Source of the DNA: Datnioides undecimradiatus
Lineage: Eukaryota > Chordata > Actinopteri > Lobotiformes > Datnioididae
DNA: 64,000 bases
NCBI GenBank assembly: GCA_008933995.1
Contig: WARS01000026.1
Location: 8,508,501 to 8,572,500 of the forward strand
Reading direction: 5' to 3'
In this document: positions 19,206 through 31,299 of the stretch, in pieces
How positions within the stretch are numbered: position 1 is the stretch's first letter
How the letters are laid out: the number at the start of each line of letters is the position of its first letter
Notes under the pieces: model-generated
What the model was told of the DNA's origin: nothing
The model's input: the letters and a program-made list of their open reading frames with translations, nothing else
The model's database searches: none
Position numbers and translations under genes: made by a program

Positions 19206-21859
19206 ACAAAAACAGATTCAGTTACATGTTTAGATTACATTAATGCTCTGAAATGGATCCTCTAATTTTGACAATTATGTAGATGAACTCCACAGTGAAG
19301 GAGGTGTCACTCTCACACCACTCATTAGAAATCACTCTTATTAGGCCATTTCATAATTATTCTCCAGCTAAATTACATAACGATCACATTGACCTTCTGC
19401 CGTCCTGCTTAGTAGTCAGAGTTGGTGCATTCAGGAAAGTCAGTTTAATGAGTGCAATTTAATGTGTGGCTCAATAATGCTATCTTCTACTCCATTATTA
19501 ATCACAATAAAAAAGTTAGCTCTGTTAATTATTGCAAATGTGTGACAATGAAAATGCCAATGTGGCTTGAAAGCCTCAAGGTGTTTCAGCAGAAGTGACG
19601 TATTGTTCGTGCTTCTGCAAGATCTCCCACTAAAATGTCTCCTGTTAAATTCAGCCACAACAGCAGATAGATATGGCTTTAGATGTAGCACGCCATCTTT
19701 TAGTAAAGTCTGTATGACTCCATTAGAACACATTAGATGAAACTTTAATGTTCCCTGTGGGCAAATTGGGTCATTACACCTTCATGTTAGAGGGAAGCTC
19801 TGAACATACAGCGCACATTGGCATCGTACATTTGCTATCAAGGTGCAAGGTTGTAATGAGAAAAAGAGACTTTCCTTCAATCATGAAGTCCAGGTTCAAG
19901 TCTATGTCGCATTAGCATCTTTCCTGCTGAAGCGTCCTTGAGCGGGACATTGACTCCTTACCGGTGCCAGAATTTGCTGCAGATAATTGAGCCATAGAAT
20001 AAACACAACAAGCAAACAGGCACCTGCAGTGCTTCTCATTGATTATTTACTAACGCAGACACTAATTCTACTTGAAAACAAAATGCAAAGGAAAAATGAT
20101 GTGGTGCCGCCGGTTCTGAAACGGAGCGAAGCAGCCGTATATCATGCTTCTGTCTGTCAGCCGCATGCTGTGAGAGTGAAGCAGAAGATGAAAAAGAGTC
20201 AGGGGTAAGGAGAGGGGGCGATGGATACGAAAACAGGACTGAGTGAGACTGATTGTAGCCTGCAGAGGGCAACCATTAAGCTCACCAAATATCATTATCA
20301 GATTTTCAATAAGGTTGCAACTATCAGATAGTGGCAGCAGACAGTGTTGCTGCTTCCCTTACTGGCTCATGCTGCACCAGGTGCAACATGTTTTTGCAAT
20401 TCAATCTTGCTACAAGGCCACAAGGAGGCTTTACTTATTGCTTAGATCCCAGAACAAATCATAAACGCAGCAAATATCAGGGACTGGGCTGCCTGGGGAG
20501 TGGCTGCAGGCTCAGGGGCTTGGATGTGCGCTGTTGTTTGAGTGATTACACAATGATTACCACCCGCTGCGTACTGTTGTGCTATGTGTACGCCATGGTA
20601 CAAGGGCACTTGGCGGATTTACAGTGTTCTTCATTATCAAAATTTAAATTGCTTTGCTGATAAAGTCTATCCAAAATGAAACCATATTTCAATAGATTAC
20701 CCCCTCCCCTTCCCCCTACAAAGCAGCAACACTCATCACAGGCCAAAGCTAATGAGAGATAAGAAACTAGAGATAAGGGAATTTGGGCTTGCGGGGAGTT
20801 TTTTTTCTTTCATTTTCTTTTTCTTTTTTTTGCTTTATTGTATATTAAACACTAAAGTAGCAGAAAGGTTATAAAAGACTAAATACTCTACATAAGCCAA
20901 TACATGTCAACAGAGAGTGCGCTGGTTGGTTTGGATAAAATAAGAGAGGAGGGGTACCAAAGAATAAAAGTGGGAGCCCATCTGTCAGTGCAGTCTGGCT
21001 GAAGTTGGCCCTCGCCTCTCTCTTTTGATTATTTCCTTATCTCTCTCTTACTGGCTGGCTGTGAGTAACAGTGACCCGTTGGATTGCTTCCTAGACCATA
21101 TTTCCTGGTCTGACTCCGACACCATTCGCAATCCATTCCTAATGTCAGTGGATTTATTCTGAGGATTAAAAAAAAAAAAAATCACACAAAGCAGCAAAAC
21201 AAGGACTTATCAATCAAGAAATCTTGACAAAATAAACTGCCATGTCGGACAAGTAGCTAAGAGTGAGAAGGCTAAACATCATCAAATATCCTGTTTTTAA
21301 TTACTTTTAGTCCATTACCAAAACTGAAACGGAAAATAAAAACACACGTGACACAACACTCGAACCAGAGGGACAGCTTCACAACAGTGACTTACATCAG
21401 ACTTCAGATAGACGTCATTCATCTGTTGCAAAAAGCTGTATAATTTATTTTTATCTTAAGAGAGATTAAGTTATCGTGGATTCTGGGTAAATTAAGACTT
21501 TTTTCACACTAAAAAAACATTGCTTACTTAACTGTTCGCTTCATTCAGCAGCAACAATTACGATGAAATGTCACTGGTAAAATTCAACAAAAAGTGTAAC
21601 CATACGAAAAAACATTCAGCAGCGTAAAAATCTGCTACACAGACCTTTGGCAGAGCTGAGCTGCAGTACTCCAGAGTGCTTCTGCTAACTCGTTAGTCAC
21701 ATTCAGGATAGTGTTCAAACTGAAAATGTCCTCAATTCTGTGTAAAATGTTACTGCACACTCCAACAACTCTTTCCCTTCTCATTACTCACTCCAGTGCA
21801 TTGTTAGCAACCCACAAATCATGAGCTATGTTTTACTTTTTTGTGTGTCATTTGATGCC

Positions 21860-21935
21860 ACTGGTCAGCAGGTGTCACTGACTGTTTCCATGGAAACACT
21901 GGTCAGCAGGTACCGGTGATTGTCACTATAGAAAC
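21860..21935. repeat. 38-bp tandem duplication, two head-to-tail units
   Basis: Units 21860-21897 and 21898-21935 both begin ACTGGTCAGCAGGT and end GAAAC. They align without gaps and with about ten mismatches, so the duplication is old. Unit 1 ends in the palindrome GTTTCCATGGAAAC. Confidence 0.75.
21884..21897. promoter_or_regulatory. Palindromic X-box (RFX-type) sequence
   Basis: GTTTCCATGGAAAC is a perfect 14-bp palindrome. It resembles the RFX X-box GTTGCCATGGCAAC with one symmetric change per arm. The corresponding stretch of the second unit (GTCACTATAGAAAC) is degraded. Function is inferred. Confidence 0.35.
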
Positions 21936-22439
21936 ATGGCTGGGTGGCTAACTCTGTAAGCTTTTTATGAAGTTTGTTTTTGTTGTTGTGTGTGTGTTTT
22001 TGTCAAACAGCCTAACCTGAAGTTGACTAATCTATAAACAAAAATACAAAATACGGCCACTACAGATCAGTCTGAAAAGCCTTTGTGAAACTGGCAGCAG
22101 AACGGTAAAACTCCAGTGTTTAGGAATTTAGAATATCAGACTTGGTGGTCCCTGTGGTGCTGTTATGAAAGTCTGCAGGACTGACACCTACACACACGCA
22201 CCCACATGCACACAAGCACGTACACACAAACAAGCATGCATGCACAAACACACGAATCAGGCAAACAAAACTTCATAGCGAGTGTCTCATCTTACCACAA
22301 ACAAGATTATGTGCTGAGATTAATTTGAAAGATATTATCGCAAAAAATCTACAAAAAGAGGCTTTAAAGGCATTATGAAAAAATTTGTTTTGCAAGTCAA
22401 TTTATTTTATAATTTTGGCACAACAGTAAGTTAAAGGGT

Positions 22440-22700
22440 GAAACAAGTGCCACATTTATGAGAAACTCCTTAATTATTATTGATTATTTCTATTAAGAAA
22501 CAAGTTACTGATTATTTTCTCCTTTAATCTATTAATCATTTGCCTACAAAACCTCAGAAAGTTGTGCAGAAAAAGGCCCATCATAATTTAGGAAGTTATA
22601 TTTTTAAAAAAAGTCCATATTCATGTTACTTGTTTTAATCAGCCCAACAGTCCAAAATCCCAAATGTGTTCATTTTATTATCCCATATTCTTGTATTTTG
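22440..22700. repeat. Unclassified teleost repeat, internal half of the 'ATTAATCGATTA' family
   Basis: TCTATTAATCATTTGCCTAC, AAAACCTCAGAAAGTTGTGC, GGCCCATCATAATTTAGGAA and CAACAGTCCAAAATCCCAAA occur in the family order. It complements the fragment at 11120-11275. Confidence 0.55.
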
Positions 22701-23684
22701 CAGACAGGGAATGTTTTGCACCATTGCTTTCAAAATAATATTATCAAAATAATATTCCGTTGTATTTTTTCAGCTATTGAGAAATGGTTGAGGTGTTCTG
22801 TCAATGCATGTCATAGCATGTATAAGTATTGTGCCATGCATTACTTTTGACAGGCAGTTTGTTTGGATACTTGCACAGCATATTGCATGCACATAGCACT
22901 GCATGACTTTCAAAGCTTGTACAGGCATCTCTGAAACAGATTGCACATGCGACGCTCACCATTTGCCAAACAGTCACTCTTTGCCTTGTTACTCCTCTGC
23001 TGTGATTTTTCTTTGCCTGGATTGTGTCCTGTCCAAGTAAACAGTGTCTTTGAAGTATTCCCCCAATGTTAATAGCCATGGCACCTTTAATGATGAGGCA
23101 ACAGACAAGGCCTGGGAGAAATATTAGCTCAGCAAGGTCATAGCAGACAAGGTCCCATCTGTCTCTGTGCAGCCTCGGTGGATCCCAGGCCCTTACATTA
23201 CTGTGGCCCCGGGGCAGGGAAAATGGATCATCAATCTGATTTAGAGAGACTCTGGCCAATGCTGTCATTTCCAAGCAGAATAACACTAGTTTCTTCTTTC
23301 TTCACCTTTGCAGGTAAATTCATAATGGCTGGTGATGTTAAACTGTCTCATGTATGGCGTCGCTGAGCCCAGACCTTCAGAGAGCTTCACACAGCATTAC
23401 ATCACACCAACATGCCACAAAAAAGCACTCTGCAGCCACCGTGGACACTGCAGTCAGGGCAGTAAAAAGAAAACTAGAGCAGAAAAACAAGGTGGTAATA
23501 GCTGTTTATTTTTTATGTACTGCTGAATATACTACTGCTGTGTATTTGCCTGCCATGGTCATGAAGTTTAAGTCTGTCGGTAAACTCAATGACCAATCAC
23601 TTTGCTCCAACTTCAGAAATGAGACACCGTGTAAAACCGGATCAGCCATGCCTTTAGTGCAGCCACTTTTTACTCTACACTGTG

Positions 23685-23734
<50 letters not shown>

Positions 23735-26415
23735 GCACACACGTACACAAAAAACACACACCTCGACAACTCTCCTGCCGTGCAATTTGGCGTTGTGGCT
23801 GACACAGTAGAAATGTGGTGTAAACGACAGACTTCTATAGGCACACAGCACTGTTGATAATGAGTCTGTAATCCATTTGATAGCCTATAAACTGGGTGAG
23901 ATTCTTATGAGCCTCAGCCAGGAAAGACAGCCAAACAGCACCCTGAGGTAGACATTACCATAAAGAAATAAGCATGAGGAGGGAGCACCAGTCGAGTGCG
24001 GGAGGGTCACCGCTGCTCCAACCTCACCCTGTTGGTGCATCTTTGCATAAGCGATGTTAGGAAATAAAAGGGTGGGTGAAATCCCACCCTCGCTGATTTC
24101 TGTCATCTTCTTTTCATGCTGGTTTTTCAGTCCCGCCCAATCCCAGCTGTCTTCTTATCTGCGTTGCCCACCTATGAAGCCTCCTCTTAAGCAGCTCCTG
24201 CACGAGGAAAATGTCACGTTTGTCTGCCAGTGTAAATTTGCTTATCTTATACAGAGAGGAGCGCATGAGAGGGAAGAGGTTGTCTCCACAAAACACGGCC
24301 GCAAGGGATCTTTTGAAAACCAGTTCTTTTCTGCTCAGCATCCCTCTAATGTGACATAAATCCCTCCAACAGAGGAACGGCTTCTCCATCCTCAGGTTGC
24401 TTCAGGTACATTAGTTGTATTTTCCTGCCCTGTATGTTATGTGGTACTTTCAAGCACAGTGGAGGAACAGCAGGGGAACCCCGACTGTTACCCCTGGCTG
24501 GGTATTTAAAAACCTTGGCAGCAGCCCAAGAAGCAAGCGGGTGGTCAGGCCAAGCTTGCTGTGCTCCGGCAGACTTTGAACCTGATTCCTGCAAATCCAC
24601 ACATTGTTATTCACCTGGAACTTGCTGTTTGGTCGACTTCCAGGCCCAAAAGCAGCATTATAGCAGGTCTACTTGGTGCACGTCCCCAGCATTCAGCTCA
24701 GCCTTGTGTGCGTCTTTACACTCTGCATCGCATCACACTTTCATACTGAGCCCAAACATCCCTGTAGAGTTCCCTCCCTCTGCACACAGTGTGATAGTGT
24801 GCTTTGTTCTCTTTGGCAAGGTGAGCATTGTCAGGGGATCATTTAATAAGAGAGGGATTGCTTGGAAAGGACAAGAAAGGGCCTCAGGTGGAGAACCTCC
24901 CTCTGATGAGGATTAGTTTTATCCTGCATATGCAAATGACATTGATTAAGCCAGAGACAGCACTTCCCCTGCTTCAGTGTGGCATTCCTCTGCTGCAGGT
25001 AATCTCTTGAGAAAGTACTGCAACACAGCCTTGGGAGACAATGCTAATAGCTAAAGATGAACTGCCGTCATCATGATCATCATTTGTGGCTCACAGACTG
25101 AGGGGTAGTGGCAAATTATATAGACATGTCATTGAACAACTGGTGTTTGTTTTTCCTGATCTGCATGCTGATTAACATGATAAGCAACATACTTCTCTAT
25201 TCCTGAAATGCACTGGATGCTTCTTGCGCTGCACGACTATACAGCCTTATCGTCTTCCCATGCTGGGACTTTTAACGTCTTAATCCCTCAGCATATTGCA
25301 GGAGATTATCTTTCTAAAATTAACTAGCCCCTTGAGACTGCAGAGATAGCAGCTGCTTTTTTGCCACTTGGCGAGTTTTCAGCAAACAAAGTGGCTTATT
25401 GCATACGGGAGAGCGTGCTCACATTAGCTTTTTAAAAGCTGTAAGATTATAGGACTATTGTGCCGTTTCCCCTGCCGCTTGATTCTTTCAAACAGAGGAA
25501 ATGTTTGCATGCAGGTTGGAGGATTCTTAAGATTTTTCTTGTTGCAAAGGCTGTTCCGCAGCATATGTGCTCTGCATGTTGTCACCGTACAGGGAAATAA
25601 AAAGGGAGAAATTCTAAAGGGCTGCCAATCCTGCTTCAATCCTGGTGTGTCTGGCATTTATGAGAGGTAGTCAGTCTAAATTACTCAGAGGTAAACTTGA
25701 GCTGTCATATCCTGTGGAAAAAAACACACACGCACTTCATCTTCTTTGAAACAAAATACAGATTAATCACGCTTATGGCTGCAAGTAAACAAGATTTAAT
25801 TAAAGCACATTGATTATGATTCTGCTTCTTATATTGCCAAAATGCACCAACTAATCCTCCACATAGCCGGATTTCCAAGAAATAGACACATGACTGGACA
25901 TGAGCAGATTTTCTTTTTAATCTCTCCTCACCTTTTGTCATACACAGTACATTGATCCACTTCTACAGACTTGATGGTTGCCTGGAAAAGGAATAAGTCA
26001 TTAATATTGTACATAGTCATGAATTTTTCACATATTAAGACATAAAAATGTCTGCAGCTAAATGTCCACTGGTGTTGTAAATGTTACTAATTTGGCCATA
26101 AACTGATTTTGGATAAAGCAGACAGTAAGTGGTCAAATAGTCCCTTGAAGCATTCTTGCCAAATGATTCAAAAGTGAGCTAAAATGACAAACCAAATAGG
26201 ATCTGCAGCAGCCAAAGAGACTAGTAACCTAGAAAGTGTTTTTACTTATTACTGTTGTCATTATTCTTGGCTTATTACTCTTATAATGTGAGTAATATAA
26301 AGGCTGAAAAGACTCTGTACTTATTGTTCTGATCTTAGTTTGGCAGTAATTTGTGACACTAGGGATGTTGACTTTTATTCTGCTGCCACATTAATGGGAA
26401 ACTACATGCAAAAAA
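22701..26415. other. Gene-poor intergenic sequence with possible conserved non-coding tract
   Basis: No gene is recognised. A tract at about 22980-23280 is of moderate GC, non-repetitive and open on the minus strand for 161 codons, but the translation has no family signature. A CA microsatellite sits at 23689-23733. An octamer ATGCAAAT lies at 24930-24937. A near-perfect doublet of TCAAAATAATATT occurs at about 22728-22757. Confidence 0.45.
23689..23733. repeat. (CA)22 microsatellite
   Basis: 45 bp of uninterrupted CA, followed by degenerate CA-rich sequence to about 23760. Confidence 0.95.
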
Positions 26416-26417
26416 TC

Positions 26418-26650
26418 CATTCATTATTTTTCAACCTCTCATTCTTATTCAGGAGCCGGAGGACTCTTTCACAGCATACACTGGATATAAAAGCAGAAAA
26501 ACAACCTGGACAGACAGCTAGTTTATCACAGAGCAATCACAGATTCACATAATAAGTCACACTTCCACCTATGGGTAATTTAGAGTCATTAATCCACCTG
26601 ATTTGCATGTGTTTAGACTGTGGGAGGAAAGCCCGCAAACACGCCTGCTT
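26418..26650 (-). repeat. L2-type LINE 3' region, reverse orientation
   Basis: Starts CCATTCATT, then CCTGGACAGACAGCTAGTTT, ATCACAGAGC, CACACTTCCACCTATGGGTA, ATTTAGAGTCATTAATCCAC, TTGCATGTGTTTAGACTGTG and GGAGGAAAG. This order matches the reverse complement of the 3' region of the same LINE type whose tail lies at 4026-4087. It is diverged and without a coding frame. Confidence 0.6.
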
Positions 26651-26884
26651 CGTGCACGTCATGCACAAAGCAAATGTATGATTCAAAATGGTGTGACAGG
26701 AATCCACAGCAACAGGTGACAACCTTAGGTATTGATCAAGGTTATATTATTATAAACAGGTTACACTGACAAAATCATTGTTTCATAGACAGCAACATTT
26801 CTCTTTCTCATATCGTGCTTCTGTGAAATGCACATATATAATCTCATTAAGTGCATTTGTTCAGTGACAAATTTGTGGTTTACA

Positions 26885-27245
26885 TAGGTATTTATTGTAC
26901 TTTTAACTCCACTACATTTAAATAACAGCTTTAGTTCAATGTTAACAAAAAAAAGATTTTACATGAAATATAAAAATAAATTTTAAAAAAATAGGGCGCA
27001 CTGTTATAGATTAAAAGAGATAAAATGAGCCCCAACCCAACAAACTACATCAGTAAAGTACTTTTTAAGCAGTAATGCAGGGTAATATTAATACTTTTAC
27101 TACTAATACTTCACTTTTACTTTTGATGCTTTCGGTAGAAATACTCAAGTGCTTTCACTTACTGTTGGTGACATTTTCAATGTGGAACTTTTACTTGCAT
27201 TTACTCTTTCTGTATTGTAGAATTGGTGCTGAAGAATTCTCCTTT
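26885..27245 (+). repeat. 'AAGTAC/ACTTTTACTT' teleost repeat
   Basis: Contains GTACTTTTAACTCCACTACA, TTTAAATAACAGCTTTAGTT, TATAGATTAAAAG, AAATGAGCCCCAAC, ACTTTTACTTTTGATGCTTT and GGAACTTTTACTTGC in the order of the family consensus. It is the opposite strand of the copy at 18475-19205. Confidence 0.6.
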
Positions 27246-27249
27246 CCAC

Positions 27250-29840
27250 TGCTGAATTGCTGCCTCACAGGAAATCTAATGTCTATGTGAGTATGGGTTT
27301 CTGTAGAATAATTTCAGGCACCGTATTCATTTTCCTGCACTTCAGTCTGCAGGACTGACACCCTCCACCGACCTACCTGGAAAGAAAAATGCCCTCACAG
27401 GTGGGTCTGTGGTGACAGGTAGTGGTCTGGAGTGGCCACTTTGAAGACGAGGATAGGAGTACGCAAATGAAGCCTATAAACAACATTTAATGGGCCATCC
27501 ATTTGAAGAGTAATGAGGGCTTGTATGGCTTTTTACCTGTATCAATGCTTGTGTGTGCTTTTATAGAATTACACTCATTATTCACTATTTGGTGCAGGAC
27601 TGCGTTCCACTTCAACTCACTCTCTGGTAATATAAGCTATTTTATAGAGTGCATCTATTATCTGTAATCTGATAAAGATTTAGAAGCAGTGTATGGTTGC
27701 GCTGCTCCAGCCTCCTTTGTGTGCAGCAAAGCTGAGACGCAGACAAGTGAGTCATGTTGGAAGTGACAGCAGATATTTATCACTGCCACTGTTTATGGTG
27801 CAGCCTGCATGAACAGTTTTTCCTTTTTTTCCTGTCAATCTGAAGGCCTAAGCAGGAGAGTAAAGCACTAATAAGACAGCTTCAGTGTTCATCTCACGCA
27901 CCCACCCCCCTCCTCTACACTGTCAGATGAAGGAAGAGATCTGAGCGCCTCCTGGAGAGCCTCCCCAGTGATCACTGGGTGGAAATAAAGCTGATTGCTT
28001 AAATAAGTTAAAACAACCACAGCCAACTGACTGGTTAGATGTGCTGCAGCAGAATATCAGTGCTTTTAATGTGTGAAAATGAAAAAAACAAAAAACAAAA
28101 CAGTTGCAGGTTTGCATCATGTAAACAGAGTGGAGGCAATTGGGGTTGACGCTGTGTGCTGGCAAGCAACTGCTTTTCAAAATTAGGACTTGCTCCCATA
28201 TCAGCGTGCCTTTCTTTTCACAGAAAACATGATGAATAATTAAATAATAAATAGTGGAGGCGAGGCAGATGTCATCAGAGCCTCAACTTGATTTCAACTA
28301 CATTTTTTTCCTGAAGTGAAAAAGGAGAAAATATATCCTTCCAGTAATCAGTTGGTACAATTTGTTCATTTTTGAAGCTCAAACATCCTTCACCAACCTT
28401 TTCATTTCATCCATCTTTGATTGAATTTTATGAGCAAATATGATAAACTATAATGGTGTTTATGCCAGCCTTCATGCCAAGAGTGTCCTCAAGATGTTTT
28501 GCATTCAGTGAACCGCTGCAGACCATGTGAGTCCTGAACATGTTAATGAAACGCTGAAAAACATTTACTGCAGAATGGACTGCGGAGAAAATTACTGACC
28601 CTGAAGGGAATGAATTCCTATTTGCTTTTGGTCTCAGCCTGTGATCATGATATACCCACATCCCTGCAGCTATGTTGTGATTGCTGAGGTCGTCTGCTAA
28701 TGTTTGCAGTTTACTTTCGCTGCACTTTCAAAATCACTTGCATCACCCTGTGAACTCTTACACACATGTTTTCGGAAAGCATCCTGGAAGCAAACAGGGG
28801 ATGCTGTTGCTTGGCTGACCCTGGTCTTTCCCTTGTGCACTGCCATCTCTCTGCAGCATTCATCAATTATGTCTTCAAGGCTCAATCTACCAGCATATTT
28901 CCACCCTTCAATGAATGGAATTCTCTATTATTTAGTCGGTGATATGGCTCCTGATTGCCCCTAAAGTCTGACAGGATGGGTTCGTGTTTGATGCTTTCCT
29001 GCACTCTAGACCGGCTCCAACGTACAAAAGGGCCGACGCTGGCCACACTGGTCATTTTATCTGTTCTCCTTGTTTCCTGCTAGTTGCATTAGCTTGCCCA
29101 CTGGGGTTTCTTTTGGCACATTAAAACAGATTTGGGTTAATAATTGATGCTGCGATTTATGGACTCTAGTGCCTGAGGTTCAATTGTAAGCCCCCACTTA
29201 AAAAGAAAGCATGCCTTTCATTCCTGCCTTTGCCTCGGAGTGCCGTGATTTATAGCTTCAGTTTGATGGTGTGCAATTTATTGTATAGGAGTCTTGTGAA
29301 GAAAAAGAACCAGACATATCATTTTTCATACAACAGTCATTTTGATGTGATTATGTTTGAGTTTCGGATTTCTCGTTCACACACCAACTCAAGACAATGA
29401 AGAAAAAATATTGATCGATACACCATGAGCAGTAAATCTATTCGTGTTTGTGCAGCACTGAGCTCCTGGCTCCTCTTTCATTAAGAATTGTTGCCTGAAA
29501 TTAATGGTCAATATCAACAGCAGTTCTCACATTATGTGAAAAGGTCTATAGGATGTTAATCAATTGCATTACTTGGGTGATCAAGAATGTGTAGGGATTA
29601 GCCTTTCATTACAATTCTCCAAAGAGGCTGCCAAGAATAACATGTCTCATAATGTGATGGCATCTCCTCCTCTACACAGATGTAGGAGTGAGAGTCATGT
29701 ATTTTATCTCAGTGTGTCATTCAACTAATGTGTCAGTGCATTTATTGAATGCCTCTCAGAGAGCCACTCTTACAGCCCTCAGGAATCATTGGATACACAT
29801 TCTTGGATTACAATGCAAAGTCCAAAGGCAGCTGGACAGT
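27250..29840. other. Gene-poor intergenic sequence
   Basis: Unique-looking DNA; no coding family, promoter or large repeat is recognised. Short open frames only. Confidence 0.5.
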
Positions 29841-29844
29841 TGTG

Positions 29845-29970
29845 GCATTTGTGTCTCTAGGGATGGCATTGTCAGTCAGTCCACAACTTTGGTCAACACA
29901 AAAACATCTCAGTCGCTGTTAGATTGATTGTCATGAAATGACATACAGACACTGATGTTCCCAGGCAAAT
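29845..29970 (-). repeat. Fragment of the 'GGTGGCGCTAGAGGAAAAGT' teleost repeat
   Basis: GTCTCTAGGGATGGCATTGT, CAGTCAGTCCACAACTTTGG and ATTGTCATGAAATGACATAC match the reverse strand of the family described at 4905-5370. Confidence 0.6.
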
Positions 29971-30037
29971 TTTCTGGTGTTGGCCCTTATTCAGAAAAAG
30001 ACAACCACCATCCACGTAAACATTGTTTACATATATA

Positions 30038-30461
30038 TTCCACTGATATTCTCCACACCTTCATTAAATTGCATGGTTTTAAAATGTAAAGACAAAAATA
30101 ACAATGTAAATGTCACTCTTTTTCCATCTTCAATGTGATCTTATAACAAAAAAAAACTATTTAATAAATAAATAGTATCTTATTCTGCACATTTTAAATT
30201 GAAAAAAACAAAACAAAACAGAACAACCTTATTGCATGAGTCTGCTGTATTAGTTGAGTGGGGTGTGCAGACTTATGCAATAGCTTTTTCATTTAAAATA
30301 TTACTAATAATTAGCTATTTGTTTTTTTTTCCTCCTCTGGGCTTAGGTTTGTGATAAGATCACATTAAAGATGGAACAGGTCTGATATTTGTTGTTATTT
30401 CTGTCTTTATATTTCAAGAACCTGAAATCATAAGAGTGTGTATTTCTTTTTATCCACTGTG
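30038..30461. mobile_element. Foldback MITE with long terminal inverted repeats
   Basis: The outer ends are complementary (ATTCCACTGATATTCTCCACAC against GTGTGTATTTCTTTTTATCCACTGT). Deeper parts also pair: TCCATCTTCAATGTGATCTT near 30122 against AAGATCACATTAAAGATGGA near 30355. The whole 424-bp unit is therefore an imperfect palindrome. The terminal sequence matches a very common teleost non-autonomous DNA transposon beginning TACAGTGGATATAAAAAGTC (from memory). No transposase. Confidence 0.65.
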
Positions 30462-30954
30462 CACATCCAGTTACACACTGACGTTAGATGCCTCTCTCTG
30501 CTTGAAAAAGTTGACACTGCAATATTTTTGCATACATAAAAACATGGTGATATTCAAGTTTTTGTTTGTACAATTGTTTTGTAATGTTTAAAAAATAGGT
30601 GTATTTCTCATCTTTTGTGCATGTGTCTTTATTGAGTTGGTTTGTTTATTAGCACACAGTGGACTGCAAAAGGCAGTGTGCTGCAAACTGTGGTTAAAAA
30701 CCCTGATTGAGACACATATTCGAAATGCACCATATAAATGTCCATGGGATGCTCGTAAAAGCCAAGTAATATCATTATTTACTGCATGTTTATATAATGC
30801 CTAATTAAGAATGCCAATGCAGAGTATGGCTTGACATGACCTGTATTAAAATGTGGCGCGTTGTCATATTTGGCATAAAAAGAATATAAGTGTTCACTCA
30901 AACATTGTCACTGTATCCTGGTGGCTTTGGTGATGTCCTGACATTTTTCTTCTT

Positions 30955-31290
30955 TGTGGTTTTCAGTAAACAGCTATCGACTGGCTGCCATGATGTTTGG
31001 TACACACAGTCATTCATTCACCACAATTAATTTGAACAACTTTGGTTATTGCCAAGATAGCAAGTTGTCTAGCAGTTTGGATTATGACAAATTCCAAACA
31101 TAACTAAAGAAAATCCCATCATCCTCAGCTGCACTTTAGTGCTAAATAGCAAATATTACCATACTAACATGCGGGTAAACATATAAGCATTATCTGCTTA
31201 ATAACAGAACATCAACATTGTTACTGTAAGCTGTGCCTGAGTGCAGACTCACAGAGCTGCTCGCAAGACTGCAAGCTCTTGTAACCACAA
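30955..31290. repeat. 'GGTGGCGCTAGAGGAAAAGT' teleost repeat, distal part
   Basis: CATCCTCAGCTGCACTTTAG, TGCTAAATAGCAAATATTAC, CTGTGCCTGAGTGCAGACTC and ACAGAGCTGCTCGCAAGACT are in the order of the family's distal half, which typically reads as repeated GCTAACATGCTAA-like words. Confidence 0.6.
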
Positions 31291-31299
31291 ATCTGAGCT

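Larger units (their letters stand above)
19206..22435. other. Gene-poor intergenic sequence
   Basis: No gene is recognised. Notable items are a T-rich tract at 20800-20835, an A-run near 21168, a 38-bp tandem duplication with an X-box (21860-21935) and an imperfect CA-rich stretch (about 22190-22255). Confidence 0.5.

Noticed and set aside
22172-22189. 18-bp GTCTGCAGGACTGACACC shared with about 27347
   Set aside because: No extended similarity around the two places; possibly a short remnant of a repeat, but not supportable as one.
22801-23286. 161-codon open frame on the minus strand
   Set aside because: No start context, domain, signal peptide or splice partner. Cys/His/Ile-rich translation without family resemblance; more likely a chance frame in moderate-GC DNA.
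23354-23857. 167-codon open frame on the plus strand
   Set aside because: Its length depends on running through the CA microsatellite (His-Thr repeat); no family signature.
24434-24916. 160-codon open frame on the plus strand
   Set aside because: Low-information composition, no domain and no flanking splice or promoter evidence.
24930-24937. Octamer ATGCAAAT (POU site)
   Set aside because: A single 8-bp match is expected by chance in 64 kb; no neighbouring evidence.
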